From contig PGYT01000031.1 in assembly GCA_002839805.1 (NCBI GenBank), forward strand, positions 1 to 46,209: a stretch of 46,209 bases of DNA. Direction: 5' to 3'. The notes beneath the pieces are model-generated. The model did not search any database. It saw only the letters and a list, made by a program, of their open reading frames with translations, and had not been told where the DNA came from. Shown here piece by piece: positions 27,896-36,793 of this stretch. The translations under genes and the position numbers were made by a program. Numbering within the stretch: position 1 is the stretch's first letter; every line of letters starts with the position of its first letter. This stretch comes from Ignavibacteriae bacterium HGW-Ignavibacteriae-2. Lineage in GTDB: Bacteria; Bacteroidota; Ignavibacteria; Ignavibacteriales; Melioribacteraceae.

Positions 27896-28378
27896 ATGAC
27901 GAATCAAATTACACCATGTCTTTGGTTTAACGATAATGCTGAAGAAGCGGTAAATTTTTATATATCCGTTTTTAAAAACAGCCGGATTGAAACAATAAAC
28001 CGATACACAAAAGAAGGATCCGAAATTCACGGACATAAAGAGGGAGAAGTGCTTACTATCTCCTTCAATATTAATGGACAATCTTTTACTGCCTTAAATG
28101 GCGGGCCGATATTTAAATTTAATGAAGCTATTTCGTTTCAGGTGTTTTGCGAAACACAGGAAGAAATTGACAATTATTGGGATAAACTTACCCATGGAGG
28201 TGAGGAAGGTCAATGCGGCTGGTTAAAAGACAAATTCGGACTTTCGTGGCAAATAATTCCTAAAATCCTTCCCAAATTATTATGTGATCCGAAAATAGCG
28301 GGAAGAGTAACCAACGCTTTTATGCAAATGAAAAAATTTAATATTGAAAAAGTACTTCAAGCTAAAGATGGATTATAG
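27896..28378 (+). CDS. VOC family protein, PhnB-like (second copy)
   Basis: 160 aa. ITPCLWFNDNAEEAVNFYISVFKNS, LNGGPIFKFNEAISFQVFCETQEEIDNYWDKL and CGWLKDKFGLSWQIIP are the standard blocks of the PhnB-like family with the 3-demethylubiquinone-methyltransferase-like core. The C-terminus (AFMQMKKFNIEKVLQA) is the usual end helix. It is last in the operon and is followed after about 48 bases by the hairpin terminator at 28427. Confidence 0.95.
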   Translation: MTNQITPCLWFNDNAEEAVNFYISVFKNSRIETINRYTKEGSEIHGHKEGEVLTISFNINGQSFTALNGGPIFKFNEAISFQVFCETQEEIDNYWDKLTHGGEEGQCGWLKDKFGLSWQIIPKILPKLLCDPKIAGRVTNAFMQMKKFNIEKVLQAKDGL

Positions 28379-28426
28379 ATCTTTATACACTTATACCAAA
28401 GCCATCTGCTAAAATTTTTATTATTT

Positions 28427-28452
28427 GGGCAGATTACACATCTGCCCGTTTT
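28427..28452 (+). terminator. Rho-independent terminator after the VOC-AHSA1-VOC operon
   Basis: GGGCAGAT (28427-28434), 5-base loop, ATCTGCCC (28440-28447), then GTTTTA. The stem is identical to that of the terminator at 26375, with a nearly identical loop (TACAC against TACCG). Confidence 0.85.
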
Positions 28453-28496
28453 ATAAATTAAAAGGGAATAAAAAATATTTAAGCGGCCAGTCCGAT

Positions 28497-28866
28497 TTAC
28501 ACATGATAAATCTGCAACAAATTGCCGCAGGTATCCTCAAAAGGCAATTATCACTGTTCCGGCCTTTGTAGATTCCGTTTTAAAAACCACACACAACTTG
28601 CTTAATTTTTCAGGGTCTTTTTCTATATCGTCAACCTCAAAAGATAATAATGGTAAAAATACTCTTTTGATATGTATTCGCGACAGGAATAATGTTGGAC
28701 TCAAGTACTAACTCAATATTTTCGGGACCTTCAGAAAATTCTACTGTAAACCATTTAAATACACAAAGCAGAATTTCTGTTTTTTTACAATGCGCAAAAT
28801 TTCTATATAAAATTTAAGAGCTTTATCCAGGTTATCAACCAGTAGACTATTTAGTTTAATTAACAT
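28497..28866 (-). pseudogene. Broken VOC/glyoxalase-family gene with several frameshifts
   Basis: Reading the minus strand from ATG 28866 gives a glyoxalase-like protein in pieces: MLIKLNSLLVDNLDKALKFY and IEILRIVKK in the first frame; FKWFTVEFSEGPENIELVLE and NIIPVANTYQKSIF in a second; LLSFEVDDIEKDPEKLSKL and FKTESTKAGTVIIA in a third; and EDTCGNLLQIYHV ending at TAA 28497-28499 in a fourth step. Joined, they make a full-length protein of about 120 residues. The first and last shifts fall in A7 and T4 runs. The gene is on the strand opposite to the two intact VOC genes and is of a different VOC subgroup. Sequencing error at the runs is possible but would need three separate errors. Confidence 0.9.
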
Positions 28867-29174
28867 TTTACATCTTTATTTATTTAATCGATTAGAACGG
28901 TCACTTGATATTTTTTCGAGTAAATGTATTCAATTGTTTAACAATTATGACAAAAACTATTTTCTGAAAAACTCATTTCATGTTATAAAACGAAAAAAAA
29001 TATTCTTATTCAAAATGATAGTTCCGAACCAAAAAAAAGAATATCACATGAATCTTTTTAAAATACCAAATAAGAACTAAAAATATTTATTACACAGGGC
29101 TTATTTCCAATAGTAATCTTTTTGGTTATATTAAAAATTTTACTAACAAACACAAAATCTAATACTGAGGCGAG
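28867..29174. other. Intergenic stretch before the aminotransferase gene
   Basis: 308 AT-rich bases between the broken VOC gene and the plus-strand aminotransferase gene. It must carry the promoter of the latter; I see no clear box, hairpin or frame. Confidence 0.5.
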
Positions 29175-30473
29175 ATGCAGAATAATTCAAATCATGTTCA
29201 GGTAAATTTGAATCTGAATGTCAGAGGAATACCTCAATCAGCAACAATAAGAATTAATGAGTTGTCGGAAGAATTAAAAAATCAAGGAAAAGTAGTTCAC
29301 AAATTCGGACTCGGGCAATCGCCCTTTCCTGTGCCGGAACCGGTTGTTGAAGCGCTTCGATTAAACGCGTATCAAAAAGATTATCTTCCCACAAAGGGAT
29401 TGAAAGCTCTACGTGAATCCGTATCGGAATACTTTTACAGAAAACAGGGCGTTGCCTATACATGGGAAGATGTATTGATTGGCCCGGGTTCTAAGGAATT
29501 GATGTTTCTCCTCCAGCTGGTTTATTACGGTGATCTTATAATTCCTACGCCAAGCTGGGTTTCTTACGCTCCGCAGGCTCATATAATTGGCCGGCATGTT
29601 GGCTGGATACCTACACGAAAAGAAAATTGCTGGCGTTTAACACCGGATCAATTGGATAAGTATTGTAAAGACGATCCAGAAAGACCAAGAATTCTAATTC
29701 TTAATTATCCTTCTAATCCAAGCGGATGTTCGTTTAATAAAAAAGAATTGGAGGCACTCGCCTCGGTAGCTAAAAAGTATAAAATTATTTTATTATCCGA
29801 CGAAATTTATGGTGAACTCGATCACGAAGGTAATCACATTTCTATTTCACGGTTTTATCCTGAAGGAACAATAGTTTCAAGTGGATTAAGTAAATGGTGC
29901 GGTGCGGGCGGCTGGAGACTAGGAATATTTATTTTCCCAGATTCTATGCGCTGGTTATTAAACGCAATGACCGCGGTTGCGAGTGAAACATTTACTTCTA
30001 CAAGCGCGCCAATTCAATTTGCCGCGGTCCGGGCATTTAAAGGAGGAATAGAAATTGAAAGATATCTCTCTCAATCAAGACGGATTCTAAAAGTAATTGG
30101 AATGGAAATTTACAGGAAACTTTCTAAAGCCGGAGTAACACTGCCGGTGCCGACAGGAGGATTTTATTTGTTCGCTGATTTTTCTAAATTCAAGAAACAG
30201 CTGCTTAAAAAAGAAATCTATACATCACAACAATTTTGTACAAAATTACTTGAAGATACCGGAGTGGCAATATTGCCCGGAACTGTATTCGGCAGGCCTG
30301 AAGAGGAATACACAGCACGCATTGCTTATGTGGATTTTGATGGCGCCAATGCATTGGCACACGCGGAATTTATACCTATGGACAAAAATCTGAACGAGAA
30401 ATTTCTGCAGGACTGCTGTGGAAGGATTATTGAAGCAACAGATAAAATAATTTTATGGCTGAATAATTTATAA
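29175..30473 (+). CDS. Class I/II pyridoxal-phosphate aminotransferase
   Basis: 432 aa. The PLP lysine is K240 in SSGLSKWCGAGGWRLGIF; LNYPSNPSGCSF supplies the Asn and LLSDEIYGELDHEG the Asp/Tyr that hold the cofactor. FGLGQSPFPVPEPVVEAL and YLPTKGLKALRESVSEYF are standard fold type I N-terminal blocks of aspartate/alanine-type transaminases. The amino donor is not deducible. A GAGG box precedes the ATG. Twenty-two bases separate it from the acetoacetyl-CoA synthetase gene, so they form an operon, which suggests a link with ketone-body or branched-chain/lysine catabolism; that link is inference. Confidence 0.94.
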   Translation: MQNNSNHVQVNLNLNVRGIPQSATIRINELSEELKNQGKVVHKFGLGQSPFPVPEPVVEALRLNAYQKDYLPTKGLKALRESVSEYFYRKQGVAYTWEDVLIGPGSKELMFLLQLVYYGDLIIPTPSWVSYAPQAHIIGRHVGWIPTRKENCWRLTPDQLDKYCKDDPERPRILILNYPSNPSGCSFNKKELEALASVAKKYKIILLSDEIYGELDHEGNHISISRFYPEGTIVSSGLSKWCGAGGWRLGIFIFPDSMRWLLNAMTAVASETFTSTSAPIQFAAVRAFKGGIEIERYLSQSRRILKVIGMEIYRKLSKAGVTLPVPTGGFYLFADFSKFKKQLLKKEIYTSQQFCTKLLEDTGVAILPGTVFGRPEEEYTARIAYVDFDGANALAHAEFIPMDKNLNEKFLQDCCGRIIEATDKIILWLNNL

Positions 30474-30495
30474 GAACATTCTAGCAGAACAAACA

Positions 30496-32493
30496 ATGTC
30501 CGAAATACTTTGGAATCCGAAAGAAAATAGAATTAAAAACACCAACTTATTTAACTATACACGTTGGATTGAAAAAAAAATCGGACAAAATTTTACGGAT
30601 TATAAATCTCTTCATTCCTGGAGTACCGAAAACATTGAAGAATTCTGGGAATTATTCGTTGAATATTCCGGGATTATTTATCATACAAAACACACACGAG
30701 TTTTAAACTCATATCAAATGCCGGGAGCAAAGTGGTTCGAGGGCATGAAATTAAATTTCGCAGAAAATGTTATCGAGAATAAATATGATTGGCTTGCACT
30801 TAAATATTTAACAGAAAGCCAAAGCTTTAATATTAGCGGATTATATAAAACCGAGTATACTTTTAAAGAGTTAAAAACATATGTAAAAAAAGCGGCGATC
30901 GGATTAAAATTTCTTGGTGTAAAAAAAGGCGATTGTATTGCCGGTTATGTTGCAAATGTGCCGGAAGCAGTAATTGCCGCTTTGGCGGCTAGTGTTATCG
31001 GGGCCATATGGAGCAGTGCTTCTCCGGACTTTGGCATCGATGCCTTATGCGACAGGTTAAAGCAGATTAATCCCAAAATTGTATTCGTTTCGCCAGAGTA
31101 TATTTATAACTCTAAAACATTCAACTTAATATCTGTTGCCGATCAATTAAAAGAAAAAATTTCTTCAATTGAAAAAATTATAATATTGCCCTCTCCAAGC
31201 GGAAATAATATCAGCAGTATCAATTTCTCCTGGCACGACATGCTCTCATTATCAGTTAGTGATTCAATAAAGTATGCAGCTTTGCCATTCGATCACCCGC
31301 TGTACATTATGTTCTCATCGGGGACAACAGGCGCGCCAAAAGGTATTGTGCATGGAGCGGGCGGGACTATCATACAACATTTAAAAGAACATAAGCTGCA
31401 TTGTAATTTTAAACCGGGGGATAAACTTCTCTATTTTACTACAACTGGCTGGATGATGTGGAACTGGCAATTGTCTGCGTTGGCTTCGGGTGTGTCTGTT
31501 TATTTATATGACGGTAGCCCTGCGTATCCGGAATTAACATCTTTGTGGGACGTAGTAGCTGAAAATAAAATTACACATTTCGGCACAAGCGGACGTTATA
31601 TTGAAAGCTGTATGAAAAAGCAGCCTTCACTAATTCCTTATTCTATTGAAGGGTTGGAAAATTTGCAAGTCGTGCTTTACACCGGATCGCCGTTATCTGC
31701 TGCGGGCTATAAATGGATTTATAATGGAATTAAAAAGGATGTAATGTTGTCAGGAATTAGCGGCGGTACTGATATACTTTCCTGTTTTGTATTGGGCAAT
31801 CCGATACTGCCGGTTAAAGCAGGCAAAATACAATGCAAGGGATTAGGAGTTGATGTTGCGGCATTTGATGCAGAAGGAATTGAAACAATTAATGAAACAG
31901 GAGAAATGGTCTGTCGAAAACCATTACCTTGTATGCCGGTTAAATTCTTAAATGATGTAAACAAACAAAAATATACGAGCGCATACTTTAATGAGTATAA
32001 TAATGTATGGACACATGGGGATTATATTGAATTTGATGAAGAAGGGCATTCGGTAATATACGGACGCAGCGACGCGACGCTTAATCCAGGAGGGGTAAGA
32101 ATTGGATGCGCTGAAATATATTCGGCTCTGGATGAACTTATTTATGTTAATGGCGCCATTGCGGCCGGTTGGGTTCCGCCAAAACAATCCGATGAAATAA
32201 TTATTTTATTTGTTGTTATGAATAAAGGATTTTCATTAAATCAATTAATTGAAAAAGAAATCAAATCCACAATTCAAAAACACAGATCACCACGCCATGT
32301 TCCCAAATATATTTTCGCGATAACCGAGCTGCCGGTTACAAGGAGCGGCAAACCTGTTGAACTTACAATAAAAGCCGTATTAAAAAATACGGAGATAAAA
32401 AACAGATCGGCTTTACAAAATCCGGAAATAATTAAAGAGATTGAAGTCTATAGAGATCAACTTGAAAAATATTTTCGATATAATGTAACCTAA
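30496..32493 (+). CDS. aacS: Acetoacetyl-CoA synthetase (acetoacetate-CoA ligase)
   Basis: 665 aa, the usual length. The AMP-binding P-loop MFSSGTTGAPKGIVHG begins at M272; WFEGMKLNFAENVI and the acetoacetyl-CoA-synthetase-specific TTTGWMMWNWQLSALASG with GTSGRYIESCMKK are diagnostic. The C-terminal domain has YGRSDATLNPGGVRIG and the acyl-adenylate lysine in VTRSGKPVELTIKAVLKN. It makes acetoacetyl-CoA from acetoacetate, CoA and ATP in the cytoplasm, feeding lipid or PHB metabolism. It follows the aminotransferase gene. No terminator hairpin is visible after it. Confidence 0.97.
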   Translation: MSEILWNPKENRIKNTNLFNYTRWIEKKIGQNFTDYKSLHSWSTENIEEFWELFVEYSGIIYHTKHTRVLNSYQMPGAKWFEGMKLNFAENVIENKYDWLALKYLTESQSFNISGLYKTEYTFKELKTYVKKAAIGLKFLGVKKGDCIAGYVANVPEAVIAALAASVIGAIWSSASPDFGIDALCDRLKQINPKIVFVSPEYIYNSKTFNLISVADQLKEKISSIEKIIILPSPSGNNISSINFSWHDMLSLSVSDSIKYAALPFDHPLYIMFSSGTTGAPKGIVHGAGGTIIQHLKEHKLHCNFKPGDKLLYFTTTGWMMWNWQLSALASGVSVYLYDGSPAYPELTSLWDVVAENKITHFGTSGRYIESCMKKQPSLIPYSIEGLENLQVVLYTGSPLSAAGYKWIYNGIKKDVMLSGISGGTDILSCFVLGNPILPVKAGKIQCKGLGVDVAAFDAEGIETINETGEMVCRKPLPCMPVKFLNDVNKQKYTSAYFNEYNNVWTHGDYIEFDEEGHSVIYGRSDATLNPGGVRIGCAEIYSALDELIYVNGAIAAGWVPPKQSDEIIILFVVMNKGFSLNQLIEKEIKSTIQKHRSPRHVPKYIFAITELPVTRSGKPVELTIKAVLKNTEIKNRSALQNPEIIKEIEVYRDQLEKYFRYNVT

Positions 32494-32654
32494 AAAAAAT
32501 CGGAAATAATAATTCGAACCAATTTTGAAGAGGAAATAATGAAATATAATAATTTGACTTGTTTGTAGAATATTATTGAAAAATCTTTAGATACGCGATA
32601 TTGATTTGATCTATTTAGCTTGTTAAAAAATTAATTAGATGAAAGGGGAAGTAA

Positions 32655-33824
32655 TTATTTCTGTTTTCTAAATTCGGAAGGAGTGGTGCCAGTGTGTTTT
32701 TTAAAGATATTGTTGAATGTAGATTTAGAATTAAAACCCGCATCCATTGCAATTGAAAGCAAAGTATAATTTACTTTTGCTGGATCTGAAAGGGAGTTTT
32801 TAACCTCTTCTATTCTATACTGATTAATAAAATCGTAAAAATTCTGATTCAGTTTTGTATTAATTACTTCGGATAAATTGTGTGGGGATACAGCTAATCT
32901 TTTAGCAAGTTTATTAAGCGTAATGCCGCTTTCTATATATGGTTTTTCGCTGTTCATCAGGTCTAAAAGACCTCGCAAAATATCATCCGCTTTAACTTTG
33001 GAAAGTCCTGATTTTTCGTATCGTTTTGCCTTTTCATATTCAGTTGTTATTCTTAAAAAGGGCAAATTTGAGAATTCATGGACAGACTCACTGAAATCAG
33101 AACTTATAAATATTTCAGATTTCAATAAACCGAAATATCCCAAGGCGATAACATAGAAGCAAAAAATCACATTGGATAATCCAAAGTATTCGCTAATCTG
33201 GTAGCCTCCGAGCATAAAAGTGTTCTCGATTAGGAATATAATAATACCGGCGCCAATAAAAATTGTAATATAGCGTAACCAATTTAATTTTATTTTATCA
33301 ATCGAAGAAAACACCTGAGGAATAGAATTAGAATATTTTTTTATAATTTTAAGGGAAACTACTAAGTATAAAAGTACGTGAAATGTAATTACCCAATTAA
33401 ATAAAATAAAGTCATTAGAAACCGTTTCTTTGTTCAAATGATTTAATATAGAAATTAATTCACTCTTACTTTTAAACAAATCTTTCACCGTAAATAGAGT
33501 ATATAAAATAAAGGGTATAAAATGCAGCCAGTCTTTACGCTGAAATTTTCTTTCCGAATTTATCAAATACTTCGTGTACAGAAAATGCATAGGTCCCATC
33601 AGAAAAGAAATACTAATTGGCAGAATTAAAAAATGAGGAATAATAAGAAAATACATTAAATCCCAAAGAAAAAGACGCAACAAAATTAGAGTATATAAAA
33701 AAAGTAAAATCGCCAACAGCCGATTGGCCAGTGATTGCCCATACTTATGAAAAATTAATACTGAAAGAAATAATCCAAGACCAGATGAAAGCAGCAATAA
33801 AATATTTGTTAGAGTAAGTTCCAA
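32655..33824 (-). CDS. Membrane-bound AraC-family transcriptional regulator
   Basis: 389 aa. About seven hydrophobic segments fill residues 1-235, and the C-terminal 100 residues form the AraC/XylS double helix-turn-helix (LAVSPHNLSEVINTKLNQNF, then LLSIAMDAGFNSKSTFNNIFKKHTGTTPSEFRKQ). The protein would bind DNA from the membrane, reacting to an unknown signal. The only available start is TTG 33824, directly after a TAG in frame, with no strong ribosome site. Neighbours are a small Cys-rich protein and a TonB receptor on the same strand; regulation of the latter is possible but not shown. Confidence 0.92.
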   Translation of the reverse strand: MELTLTNILLLLSSGLGLFLSVLIFHKYGQSLANRLLAILLFLYTLILLRLFLWDLMYFLIIPHFLILPISISFLMGPMHFLYTKYLINSERKFQRKDWLHFIPFILYTLFTVKDLFKSKSELISILNHLNKETVSNDFILFNWVITFHVLLYLVVSLKIIKKYSNSIPQVFSSIDKIKLNWLRYITIFIGAGIIIFLIENTFMLGGYQISEYFGLSNVIFCFYVIALGYFGLLKSEIFISSDFSESVHEFSNLPFLRITTEYEKAKRYEKSGLSKVKADDILRGLLDLMNSEKPYIESGITLNKLAKRLAVSPHNLSEVINTKLNQNFYDFINQYRIEEVKNSLSDPAKVNYTLLSIAMDAGFNSKSTFNNIFKKHTGTTPSEFRKQK

Positions 33825-33970
33825 AAACTACATAAAAAAATTATTGAATGGCGAAATTTATGAAAAGCACAACAGAAATAATAGCGCTATAAATATCACG
33901 TTAAAACTATTAAGCACTGTGGAGATTAGAAATATTATGGTTTGTTAGCTGGCTGGATAACTATATGGTT

Positions 33971-34171
33971 TTATGAGGTTTTAATGTCAATCGGTTTGCA
34001 TAGGTTGTTTTTTTCGTTGCTAACACGCGCACATTTAATACAAAAATATTTCGGATCGTTTACCGACTTAATAATCTTTTTAAAATTCTTTTCAATATCT
34101 TTTTTTGTCAAATCGCAAAGACTAGGCATTAAACACCCTAAATTATTTTCACACCGACTGTAAATTATCAA
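33971..34171 (-). CDS. Small Cys-rich protein, possible zinc ribbon
   Basis: Up to 66 aa. Cys residues fall at 7, 13, 19, 44, 47 and 57; YFCIKCARVSNEKNNLCKP holds a CxxC followed by a Cys ten residues later, a half zinc ribbon. KKDIEKNFKKIIKSVNDPK makes an amphipathic linker. The start is uncertain: TTG 34171, or ATG 34129 which would remove two of the cysteines. The overlapping plus-strand frame at 33942-34163 has no such pattern and is rejected. I do not recognise the family by name; it resembles short conserved Bacteroidota proteins. Confidence 0.6.
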   Translation of the reverse strand: MIIYSRCENNLGCLMPSLCDLTKKDIEKNFKKIIKSVNDPKYFCIKCARVSNEKNNLCKPIDIKTS

Positions 34172-34286
34172 TAAAAAATATCAGCTTAAGTATGAACGGT
34201 ATTTGGTTATTAATAGTTCCCATGAGAAAGTTGATTAAATAATTATATTCTCCAGATCTCTTTTTCATATATGTCGAAAAAACCAA

Positions 34287-36584
34287 TTAAAACTCGAACT
34301 CCAGACCAAATATAGGAATTAAAGTCCATTGCTTCTCTTCCTGGGGCTCGTTTTTCAGATCATTCCATGAATACGCATACAAGTTTTTTCTTCCGTAAGC
34401 ATTCCAAACGCTGAAATAAAAAACAAGGGTTGAACTGCTAAAATGAAATCTTCTATCGAAGCGAAAATTTAACGAGTGATAATCGGGCAGCCGAACGCCA
34501 TTAATTCTATATTTATCATACACTCCATCATTCACTGCTTTTGAAGCGTTTAAATCAAATGGAGTGTAAGGAGCCCCGCCGGCGTAAATCCACCTTCCGC
34601 TGAATTCCCATTGTTCGTTTAGTTTGTAACCTCCTTCAATCGTAAAACTGAATTTGTTATCGTAAATTCTATCCCGCCAATTGTTTTTGAGATCTTTGTA
34701 TCTTGATCTGTAATATGTTCCGGCAATAAGACCATAAAAATTAGTGGCAAGTTTTTTTTGTAAGGAAATTTCAATTCCTCGGCTATAAGCTTTACCAGCT
34801 GAAATTAACTCTTTGTGACTATCGAAATCGGATTCAAAAATTGATTGATCATATGTCAATATTTGCGGAAGGGATGGATCCATAAGAAGTTTTTTATATT
34901 CTTTATCGTATAGCTCCAATGTTAATTTTGTATCCTGCGTAAGCAAGTGGTTGAAGCTAATTACATAATGGCTGGCTTGAGGGTCTTCTAAATTTTTGAA
35001 CAGTGTGTTCTGAGCAAGAAATATTGTTGGGATTGACTGATAATAAATTCCATAAGAAAAGCTAAGTGAAGATACCTCGTCTAATTTATAAGTAAAAGCT
35101 AATCTTGGTTCAATATGAAGTGTATTATTGTAATCGGAGTATGAAATTCTTAGCCCCGGAATTAAAATCATTTTATTATCGGTTTCCCAATTATAATTAA
35201 TAAAACCAGCTAATCTATAACCGTTCATCTTTCTTTGAACAATCAGTTCCGGAGTATCCTGGCCTAATGGATCAATAGCTTGAGAATATATGTTATTGTA
35301 TTTGTTGAATAGATATTTTGACTCCAAGCCAAAGTCCAGTTTATGTGTGGCATTAATTTTATAATGATTTGTATTTATGAATCGCACTTCCTGTTCGATT
35401 GTTTTCAATATTGACCTGTTGAGTCTGGTACGTGTATCGGTAAAATCTTTGTTGTCGTCCCAGTACAAATGAGAAACAGAAAAATCGGAATATCCCGATT
35501 TATTCCAAATATACTGCCAGTTAATTCCCAAAATATTCATGTTAATGTTTATGTCGAAATAATTGTTTTTATTGTAATCGAAGGCCTTTTTGTAGGTCAT
35601 AGTCTGACGATCTATTGATAAAATATTAAGTAATGAAATTTTATGATTTTGAGAAATATTATAGGTTATTTTTGCTTGAGAATCGTAATAACTTGGCATC
35701 GCCTCGCTGGGGGCAACAGATTCGAATAATATATCGAGATAACTTTTACGTACGGATAAAAACCATGAACCGTTTCCTTCATATATAGGACCTTCAACTA
35801 TTCCCCCTATAGCCTGAAAACTCAAATCGATTTGAGTTTCGTACTCATCCCTGTTACCTTCACGAAGCTTGATATCCATAATAGATGAAAGCCGGTTTCC
35901 GAAGTTGGAAGAAAATCCGCCCGAATAAAAATTTACGTCTTCAATAAAATCTACATTCAGCAGTCCTATGGGACCTCCGCTGGAACCAACCATAGGAAAA
36001 TGATTGATGTTTGGTATTTCGATGTTATCTATGTAAAAATTGTTTTCAATAGGGCTGCCGCCTCTTACAATTAAACTATTGCTTTGATCGTTAATTTTTG
36101 CCACACTTGGTAAACCCATGAGTATTCTACTTACGTCACCAGCAGAGCCGGGAGCTCGTCTTATTTCTTCATAAGAATAATTAGTTATACTATTTGGTTG
36201 AATTTCTGACTCATTGTAATAACCGCCAGATACTATTATCGAATCCGTTTGAAATGAAAATGATTTAAGCTCCGCCTCAACGAATGTAATTCTTTCAGGT
36301 CGTATAATTATATCGGTTTTGGTTACAGGATGGTATCCGATGTAGCTAAATTTTAAAGAATAACTTCCCGGCAAAACATTTTTAATCTCAAAATTTCCAT
36401 TAAGGTCAGTGGCCGCACCTTGCAAAGTATTAACTAATGTAACATTTGCGCCTATTAAATTTAATCTAGTGTCAGTATCGTAAATACTTCCCTTTATTGT
36501 TCCTGTGGCGGCATAGCCTTGCGCGTAAAAGCTTGTTTCTAGAAATAATGAAAAAAAGAAAAACAGTTTTAATAAAGATCTCAT
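34287..36584 (-). CDS. TonB-dependent outer-membrane receptor with carboxypeptidase-regulatory-like N-domain
   Basis: 765 aa. Signal peptide (MRSLLKLFFFFSLFLETSFYAQ), then a CarboxypepD_reg-like domain (GTIKGSIYDTDTRLNLIGAN ... AATDLNGNFEI, about 28-100), a plug (about 120-225, with ISNSLIVRGGSPIENNFYIDN-type block) and a 22-strand barrel ending in the aromatic C-terminal strand of FGLEFEF. It is shorter than SusC proteins and has no SusD partner, so the substrate is a small siderophore-, vitamin- or peptide-like molecule. ATG start. It is transcribed alone; no promoter box was certain. Confidence 0.95.
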   Translation of the reverse strand: MRSLLKLFFFFSLFLETSFYAQGYAATGTIKGSIYDTDTRLNLIGANVTLVNTLQGAATDLNGNFEIKNVLPGSYSLKFSYIGYHPVTKTDIIIRPERITFVEAELKSFSFQTDSIIVSGGYYNESEIQPNSITNYSYEEIRRAPGSAGDVSRILMGLPSVAKINDQSNSLIVRGGSPIENNFYIDNIEIPNINHFPMVGSSGGPIGLLNVDFIEDVNFYSGGFSSNFGNRLSSIMDIKLREGNRDEYETQIDLSFQAIGGIVEGPIYEGNGSWFLSVRKSYLDILFESVAPSEAMPSYYDSQAKITYNISQNHKISLLNILSIDRQTMTYKKAFDYNKNNYFDININMNILGINWQYIWNKSGYSDFSVSHLYWDDNKDFTDTRTRLNRSILKTIEQEVRFINTNHYKINATHKLDFGLESKYLFNKYNNIYSQAIDPLGQDTPELIVQRKMNGYRLAGFINYNWETDNKMILIPGLRISYSDYNNTLHIEPRLAFTYKLDEVSSLSFSYGIYYQSIPTIFLAQNTLFKNLEDPQASHYVISFNHLLTQDTKLTLELYDKEYKKLLMDPSLPQILTYDQSIFESDFDSHKELISAGKAYSRGIEISLQKKLATNFYGLIAGTYYRSRYKDLKNNWRDRIYDNKFSFTIEGGYKLNEQWEFSGRWIYAGGAPYTPFDLNASKAVNDGVYDKYRINGVRLPDYHSLNFRFDRRFHFSSSTLVFYFSVWNAYGRKNLYAYSWNDLKNEPQEEKQWTLIPIFGLEFEF

Positions 36585-36695
36585 TATAAACTTCCCCGAA
36601 AATGTTGTTTTTAGGATCTAAGCTAATTCGAGGATTAAATATATTCGCCCAATCCCAGCGATATAGACATTTTAATTGTTGATAGCAGGTTTTAG

Positions 36696-36708
36696 CCCAG
36701 AAGCTGGG
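36696..36708. repeat. Short perfect inverted repeat
   Basis: CCCAG-AAG-CTGGG between the TonB receptor gene start and the EamA gene end. No T run follows on either strand, so it is not called a terminator. It lies about 90 bases after the EamA stop. Confidence 0.35.
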
Positions 36709-36793
36709 ACGCTACTAAATTGATTTTAAGAAAGAATTTTAAACGAAAATTTTTAACATTGAAATTATATAATTGTAGAGTTGTAACAATTAG

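Noticed and set aside
33942-34163. Plus-strand frame overlapping the small Cys-rich gene
   Set aside because: The minus-strand reading has the ordered Cys pattern and charged linker; the plus reading is hydrophobic low-complexity.
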